Shown piece by piece: positions 14,756 to 19,166 of a stretch of 19,166 nucleotides of DNA. The stretch lies in contig CAZYAI010000045.1 of assembly GCA_964645625.1 (NCBI GenBank), positions 1 to 19,166 on the forward strand. Direction: 5' to 3'. Position 1 is the first letter of the stretch; every line of letters starts with the position of its first letter. Made by a program: the position numbers and the translations under genes. This stretch comes from AB-137-C09 sp964645625. Its GTDB lineage: Bacteria; Pseudomonadota; Zetaproteobacteria; Mariprofundales; Mariprofundaceae. The notes beneath the pieces were generated by a model. It ran no database searches and was not told the DNA's origin. It worked only from the letters and a program-made list of their open reading frames with translations.

Positions 14756-17201
14756 GATTCACCTCCTGATTCACGGGCTCATCCACGGGCTGCTTGAATT
14801 GACCATCGTTAAACACATCCACAGCAATGACCCGTGCGCGTAAGGCATTGCTATGACAGAATAATTGGTATTCTTCTTCGGTAATCACCGCATTGTCTCG
14901 CGCTTCTTTTGCCACGGCTTGTGGATCACCAATGACTGCCGTTAAACGTTGTTCACGAACAGCCTGCTCCAACTTACGCTCAATCGGCTCACTCAGCAGC
15001 GCGGCATGCCAAGCATCGGCTAACAGTGCGAGCGGTTCATCGCTGTTGCTTGGTCGGTAAATACCTTGCGAAATACGCAAATTCGCCGCTGGTTCCATCA
15101 CGTTTGCTGCCACTTGATGCACCAACCAATCAGGTGGTGGCGCAAACACCCGTCCCCAAGGAAAGACGATGCGCCGCAACAACCACGCCAAGGGACGGTT
15201 AGGGAGGTTGTTTAACACACCATCCAATGCCTGTTGGGTGCGGTACAAGGCATCATCACAGGCCCAACGCAATAGCGGCAGTTCGTCTTTTCGTCGTCCA
15301 TGATCGCGAAAATATTTCAAGCTCGCTGCAATCAAATACAGTTGGCTAAAAGCATCGCCTAAGCGGGCAGAAATGGCTTCACGTCGTTTAAACGCGCTGC
15401 CTAAACTCAACAAGCTCACATCAGAGCAAAGCGCGAGTGCCGCAGAAAAACGCGTGACGTGTTGGTAATAATGGCTTTCACTCCCTGCCACAGGAATGTG
15501 CGTGAATTGGGCATGGCTTAACCCCAGCCACAGGCTTCGTACAACATTGCTTAGCGTCATGCCGATATGACTAAAAAGCGCGGCATCAAAGCGCAATACC
15601 GATGCCTCGTCATCATGGCTACAACATTCCATTTCGGTCAATAAATAGGGGTGGCAACGCAATACGCCTTGACCAAAAATAATCAGCGAGCGGGTCAGGA
15701 TGTTTGCGCCTTCCACCGTAATACCAATGGGCAAGGCGCGATACATTTCACCCAAATAATTATTAGGTCCTTGGGAAATGCCTTTACCACCATGAATATC
15801 CATCGCGGCATTGACGCAGTAACGCATGCGTTCGGTGAGGTGGTACTTCACAATCGCCGATGCCACGGTGGATGTTTCGCCGCGATCCATGCTTTGTACG
15901 GTAAAGTGGCGCGCTGCATTCATCATATAAGCATGACCACCAATGCTTGCCAGCACCGATTCCACGCCTTCAAAACGTCCAATCGGCACATGAAATTGCT
16001 TCCGAACACGGGCATAAGCACCACAACAATAAGCACATTTCTGCACCGCCCCTGTTGCCAACGCTGGTAGAGAAATACCGCGTCCATCGCCCAAACACGC
16101 CATCAACATCGCCCAGCCCTTACCCGCTTGTGCTACGCCACCAATGATGTGATCCATAGAAATCCATACATCATGCCCTTCGGTAGGACCATTCATAAAC
16201 GCCAAGCCCATAGGGTAATGGCGTTGCCCCGTCGTCACGCCTGCGGTGTCGGTGGCTATCAATGCCAAAGTAATGCCAACACGCTTTGAACCGCCCAACA
16301 AACCATCAGGGTCGTACAACTTAAACGCCAGACCTAACAGGGTGGCAACAGGTGCTAAGGTAATGTAACGTTTTTTCCAGTTGAGGCGGATGCCCAATTC
16401 CCCTGCCTCGTTGCGGCATACCACACCGTAATCCGTCATGGCAGCAGCATCACTCCCTGCCTCAGCGGCAGTCAGGGCAAAGCAAGGGATTTCTTCACCC
16501 GTGGCAAGGCGTGGCAAAAGGCGTTGTTTTTGTTCATCCGTACCATAATTAAGCAGTAACTCGGCAGGGCCTAAAGAGTTTGGCACCATCACCGTCACGG
16601 CGGCACTGACTTGGCGGCTGGCAAGCTTCATGACCACCGCCGAATGACATTCAGCCGAAAAGCCTAAGCCACCATACGTTTGCGGAATAATCATGCCAAA
16701 AAAACGATGCTGACCCAGGAATGCCCACACTTCAGGTGGTAGGTCGTGATCGTTGTGGGTAATCTTCCAATCATGCAACATGGCGCACAGTTCATCGACT
16801 GGACCATCAAGGAATGCCTGCTCCTCGTTGCTAAGGTGTAGCTCTTGTTGTGCAAGCAAACCCTGCCAATCGGGAACCCCAGAAAAAAAGCTACGCTCCC
16901 AACCCGCATTTCCAGCCTCAAGAGCTTCGCGTTCAGTGGTCGAGATTTTTGGCAACATCGCAGCCAAACGGCGTTGCAGCGGATGAGAGATCAAACGGAT
17001 ACGCCACGTAGATGATGTCAGCAAGAACGAAACAAGCCCCAACGGCACAGCCAACACCAGCCACTGCAACCATGTAATTGGCAAATATAACAGCTCAAAG
17101 AGCAATAACGCGCCAAGGCTTACACCAATCAGCCATATTGGCGCACGGAAATAGGCAAAAAACGCTGCTAACAAGAGCAAAAGACATAAACACTGAATCA
17201 T
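14748..17201 (-). CDS. fadE: Acyl-CoA dehydrogenase, FadE type
   Basis: An 817-aa flavoprotein for the first oxidation of acyl-CoA to trans-2-enoyl-CoA. The length matches E. coli FadE (814 aa) and differs from the ~380-aa mitochondrial-type enzymes. Residues 3-62 contain three hydrophobic segments, so it is probably membrane-anchored. The dehydrogenase core follows, with FALTAAEAGSDAAAM (241-255) and TVEGANILTRSL (about 495-506, E497) plus IFGQG. The last ~280 residues are the FadE-specific C-terminal extension (DUF1974 region). GGAGGTGAT precedes the ATG, and the start overlaps the stop of the preceding papain-like gene in ATGA. The 3' end overlaps the thiolase start by 8 nt. Confidence 0.96.
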   Translation of the reverse strand: MIQCLCLLLLLAAFFAYFRAPIWLIGVSLGALLLFELLYLPITWLQWLVLAVPLGLVSFLLTSSTWRIRLISHPLQRRLAAMLPKISTTEREALEAGNAGWERSFFSGVPDWQGLLAQQELHLSNEEQAFLDGPVDELCAMLHDWKITHNDHDLPPEVWAFLGQHRFFGMIIPQTYGGLGFSAECHSAVVMKLASRQVSAAVTVMVPNSLGPAELLLNYGTDEQKQRLLPRLATGEEIPCFALTAAEAGSDAAAMTDYGVVCRNEAGELGIRLNWKKRYITLAPVATLLGLAFKLYDPDGLLGGSKRVGITLALIATDTAGVTTGQRHYPMGLAFMNGPTEGHDVWISMDHIIGGVAQAGKGWAMLMACLGDGRGISLPALATGAVQKCAYCCGAYARVRKQFHVPIGRFEGVESVLASIGGHAYMMNAARHFTVQSMDRGETSTVASAIVKYHLTERMRYCVNAAMDIHGGKGISQGPNNYLGEMYRALPIGITVEGANILTRSLIIFGQGVLRCHPYLLTEMECCSHDDEASVLRFDAALFSHIGMTLSNVVRSLWLGLSHAQFTHIPVAGSESHYYQHVTRFSAALALCSDVSLLSLGSAFKRREAISARLGDAFSQLYLIAASLKYFRDHGRRKDELPLLRWACDDALYRTQQALDGVLNNLPNRPLAWLLRRIVFPWGRVFAPPPDWLVHQVAANVMEPAANLRISQGIYRPSNSDEPLALLADAWHAALLSEPIERKLEQAVREQRLTAVIGDPQAVAKEARDNAVITEEEYQLFCHSNALRARVIAVDVFNDGQFKQPVDEPVNQEVNHG

Positions 17202-18001
17202 TTATCACCTCCATAATGGAAATCATCCGACCACGGCAGTTGTTCATACAAACAACGTTCGGTGTGCGGCATGTAAGGGTATTTGATAATATCGAAATAC
17301 GGCGAGTAATCGAAATCACAGGGGGTAAACAAACGCGTATTGCGCGGCTTAATGCGCACTTCCCCTGATGCTTGGGGATCCAATTGCGGTAAAATGGGGA
17401 ATTGCACCGAACCAAAGGCATCAGCAATGAGGGTGGCGCAAACAATCCGTAATTCAGTGCCTGCATCGTATTCAAACAAGGTCGAGTGCCAACGTCGTGG
17501 CAATAAAGCATAGGGGAATAACAGTCGCGCTAGATCAAACAATTGACGCACATCGTAGCCAACGCCAAGACGTTCTACTGCATAAGCAATCACGCGGTGA
17601 ACATCAGGCATCGCCAAGCCGTGCGGGCGGCAAATGCGCACATGATAATCGCGGTAAGCTGACAATGGCGTGACCACGACACCTTGCCCCAGCAGGGCTT
17701 CTAGCACCAAGGGTTCATGCTCCAACCCGCGAGGTAACACGGCACGAATCTGATCGCGTACGTCAATGGCTTCAATGTCGTGCAAATGACCAATGTACAG
17801 CGCGCTATGCGTCCATACGCTGCGTGTTACCGTTTGAATCACGCGGCTGATGCGAGCGCGACCTTCGATAAGTAAAACATCGGCAGGGCGAATTTCAAAA
17901 CGTAAACGGTCAAAATCACATAAAGGCCAGCCAGCGGCATTGGCTTCGTGGGTGAGCCAATCCGTCATCCTTTGCAACAGCCATGCTTTTACTCGCTTCA
18001 T
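17198..18001 (-). CDS. Permuted papain-like amidase/acyltransferase-fold protein (YiiX/YaeF type)
   Basis: A 267-aa protein of the permuted papain-like (NlpC/P60-related) YiiX/YaeF group. In this group the His precedes the Cys. Here H65 stands in VWTHSALYIG, a possible polar partner E101 in VLEALLG, GYD at 148-150, and the candidate nucleophile C188 in LRIVCATLIADAF. The opening PADVLLIEG (39-47) also fits. There is no clear signal peptide. The frame is open to 18088, but the ATG at 18001 has AGGT upstream and avoids an unlikely N-terminal extension. It is the first gene of the fatty-acid operon and overlaps fadE in ATGA. Related folds include the lipid-acting LRAT group, so a lipid or acyl substrate is tempting, but the reaction is unknown. 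Confidence 0.75.
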   Translation of the reverse strand: MKRVKAWLLQRMTDWLTHEANAAGWPLCDFDRLRFEIRPADVLLIEGRARISRVIQTVTRSVWTHSALYIGHLHDIEAIDVRDQIRAVLPRGLEHEPLVLEALLGQGVVVTPLSAYRDYHVRICRPHGLAMPDVHRVIAYAVERLGVGYDVRQLFDLARLLFPYALLPRRWHSTLFEYDAGTELRIVCATLIADAFGSVQFPILPQLDPQASGEVRIKPRNTRLFTPCDFDYSPYFDIIKYPYMPHTERCLYEQLPWSDDFHYGGDK

Positions 18002-18114
18002 GAGCCGCACCTGCCTTGATTTGATCGTAACGATGCCCCGCTGCGGCAACGATGTTTCATTGCACAAGGGGGCAAAAGCCACCCCCATGCAGAGACCTTT
18101 TACATCAAGACGCT

Positions 18115-18143
18115 ACTGTATGGTGTTCAATCTATTTATGCAA
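18115..18143 (-). promoter_or_regulatory. Predicted promoter of the fatty-acid degradation operon
   Basis: On the minus strand TTGCAT (18138-18143) and TACAGT (18115-18120) are 17 bp apart, about 115 bp upstream of the first operon gene. The boxes match the sigma-70 consensus only in part. The long leader downstream contains a GC-rich hairpin. Confidence 0.3.
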
Positions 18144-18245
18144 AGAACATAGTGACCCCTGAGGTAAAACCTTGCTGCCGCTGGGATGCTTGAAAAAAAC
18201 CTAGTACCACGCTCCAAGGCGCTGGGCTTGGGTGATTCCATCTCT

Positions 18246-18265
18246 GGAAAGCCCCAAGGCTTTCC
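18246..18265. repeat. Perfect 8-bp inverted repeat
   Basis: GGAAAGCC (18246-18253) and GGCTTTCC (18258-18265) form a perfect stem with a CCAA loop. No T run follows on either strand, so it is not a standard terminator. It may be part of an old dispersed repeat or a regulator site in the divergent spacer. Confidence 0.4.
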
Positions 18266-18455
18266 CAAGGGTGTTTGATACGTTTCAAGCAAAACGTTGA
18301 GTGAGGCTATTTTCAAGAGGCAGTGCTTCCTTGATCACGCCTAAAGCGATTGCACTATGATACGAATTCAGGTCTTTAAAGTGCTATTTATGCCTCTTTA
18401 CAGCTATCGACCCTCTCTGAGTGAGGCAAACCTATTTTGACCTTACCATGATAAA

Positions 18456-18483
18456 TTGGCAGCGTGTTCGGTGAAAGTATTAC
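18456..18483 (+). promoter_or_regulatory. Predicted promoter of the TlpA-like gene
   Basis: TTGGCA (18456-18461) and TATTAC (18478-18483) are spaced 16 bp apart, about 47 bp before the ATG at 18531. The match to sigma-70 consensus is moderate and unsupported by other data. Confidence 0.33.
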
Positions 18484-18530
18484 CGTTATTGGACGACTAC
18501 CATACCTATAATCAGCAAAAGGAGTTTGTA

Positions 18531-19004
18531 ATGAAATGGATGATTCGCGGGTGTTTACTTGCGCTTGGTATGTTGAGCATTGCATCGTCGGTTTATGCGG
18601 TGGACTTTGAATGGCGCGATCAAAAAGGCGTGGTACACCAATTGGATGAATTAAAGGGTAAACCTGTGCTGATTCATTTATGGGCTTCGTGGTGCTTCCC
18701 ATGTCGAGCAGAAATGCCTGGTATGTCAGCATGGTTGAGCAATCACCCTGAAGTCACGGTATTGCCCGTTTCTTTGGATGAATCAGCCGCCAACGCAAAT
18801 GCGTTTTTGATGGCGATTGATTGGAAGGTTCCGTTGATGCAAACCGATGCTTCCCAACTTTATCGTTTAGGTTCACGCGGTTTACCCACCACGGTGTTGA
18901 TTAACAGTGCAGGCGAGGTGGAAAGCGTCCACGCTGGCGTGCAACAATGGCAAGACGGCGCGTGGAGTGATCGCGTTTTGGCACTGTTTCGCCCAACTTC
19001 CTAA
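18531..19004 (+). CDS. Exported TlpA-like thiol:disulfide oxidoreductase
   Basis: A 157-aa periplasmic thioredoxin-fold protein. A signal peptide spans residues 1-23 (MKWMIRG, hydrophobic core, SSVYA cleavage site before VDF). The active site WCFPC gives C55 and C58, and the cis-proline loop is seen in GSRGLPTTVLI. TlpA/ResA-like proteins reduce disulfides in the periplasm, for example during cytochrome c or copper-site assembly, and receive electrons from a DsbD/CcdA-type protein. The ATG at 18531 is chosen because AAAAGGAG (18517-18524) precedes it and it begins the signal peptide; the frame is open further upstream to 18456 without meaning. It stands alone, divergent from the fatty-acid operon. 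The partner protein cannot be inferred from its neighbours. Confidence 0.9.
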   Translation: MKWMIRGCLLALGMLSIASSVYAVDFEWRDQKGVVHQLDELKGKPVLIHLWASWCFPCRAEMPGMSAWLSNHPEVTVLPVSLDESAANANAFLMAIDWKVPLMQTDASQLYRLGSRGLPTTVLINSAGEVESVHAGVQQWQDGAWSDRVLALFRPTS

Positions 19005-19074
19005 CTCATATTACGCAAGGCATGGCATTCTTTTTCCTACAGCATAGCCTAAAACAGCATTGTAATCCAAAAAA

Positions 19075-19149
19075 ACGTCATACTTCGTTTGATTCAACAT
19101 CCAGTCTTGCCTCCGTTCACTGGATTGCGGATCAAGTCCGCAATGACGT
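19075..19149. repeat. Imperfect ~75-bp palindromic dispersed-repeat element
   Basis: The ends ACGTCAT (19075-19081) and ATGACGT (19143-19149) pair. The inner arms ATCCAGT (19099-19105) and ACTGGAT (19119-19125) pair around a 13-nt loop, and the whole left arm matches the complement of the right arm at roughly two thirds of positions. The right arm holds its own hairpin, ATTGCGGA (19124-19131) with TCCGCAAT (19137-19144). This CGTCAT...ATGACG layout resembles small palindromic repeats scattered in many proteobacterial genomes. It lies 71 bp after the TlpA-like gene and could act as its terminator. Confidence 0.6.
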
Positions 19150-19166
19150 GGTTTCTTTCGGTCATA

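Larger units (their letters stand above)
18002..18530. other. Divergent spacer without a recognised gene
   Basis: About 530 bp between the divergent papain-like and TlpA-like genes. It holds the two predicted promoters, a GGGGGC-AAAA-GCCACCCCC hairpin (18068-18086) and a perfect 8-bp inverted repeat (18246-18265). There is also a 10-bp direct repeat TGAGTGAGGC at 18298-18307 and 18418-18427, exactly 120 bp apart. On the minus strand the leader has CATCGTT twice around a GC-rich core (within about 18028-18056), a possible regulator site for the fatty-acid operon. A short minus-strand frame at 18113-18316 has no ribosome-binding site or recognisable family. I see no RNA gene. Confidence 0.5.

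Noticed and set aside
18068..18086. GGGGGC-AAAA-GCCACCCCC hairpin as an intrinsic terminator
   Set aside because: No T run follows on either strand, and it lies in the leader of the fatty-acid operon rather than after a gene.
18113..18316. Small minus-strand frame of 67 aa in the divergent spacer
   Set aside because: No ribosome-binding site or family resemblance, and it contains the 8-bp inverted repeat and the predicted promoter region.

Overview
The window looks like a gammaproteobacterial chromosome of moderate GC. The best support is a FadE-type acyl-CoA dehydrogenase of about 817 aa with an N-terminal membrane region, encoded beside FadI/FadJ-like enzymes, together with an HAE-1 class RND efflux pump. 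I cannot place it below class level; a sulfur-oxidising Thiotrichales-type host is only a guess.

Left part (1-6922, + strand). An RND tripartite efflux locus: the C-terminal end of a NodT/OprM-type outer-membrane factor (1-744), a periplasmic adaptor (2762-3886) and an inner-membrane RND pump (3890-6922). Between the outer-membrane gene and the adaptor lies an ATGA-overlapping gene pair (850-2738). It encodes an ABC-type ATPase and a DUF4435/TOPRIM-like protein, the architecture of the PARIS (AriA/AriB) anti-phage system. A defence-like module has apparently been placed inside an efflux operon.

Middle part (6923-9638). An accessory patch. It holds an MNT nucleotidyltransferase antitoxin whose HEPN toxin partner is cut off after about 26 codons by a palindromic element. 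Three copies of this ~67-bp REP-like element (7362-7428, 7979-8045, 8511-8575; orientations +, -, +) enclose two passengers. One is a small multi-spanning membrane ORF. The other is a 443-bp copy of the neighbouring RND pump gene, offset exactly 1980 bp from the original. The copy differs from the resident gene only at silent third positions, all in its first half. On the minus strand follows a gene for a protein with two repeated winged-helix-like modules fused to a Vsr/PD-(D/E)XK-like nuclease domain.

Right part (9639-18143, - strand). A tightly overlapping five-gene operon for fatty-acid degradation. In transcription order it encodes a permuted papain-like (YiiX/YaeF-type) protein, FadE acyl-CoA dehydrogenase, thiolase, bifunctional enoyl-CoA hydratase/3-hydroxyacyl-CoA dehydrogenase, and a long-chain acyl-CoA synthetase. 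Start and stop codons overlap by 4, 8, 8 and 11 nt. Together these enzymes activate a fatty acid and run the full beta-oxidation spiral.

Right end. After about 530 bp without a gene comes an exported TlpA-like thioredoxin (18531-19004, +), then an imperfect ~75-bp palindromic dispersed-repeat element.

The most interesting observations are the PARIS-like pair inside the efflux operon, the REP-like elements that flank a truncated toxin, an ORF and a captured gene fragment, and the silent-only divergence of that fragment.
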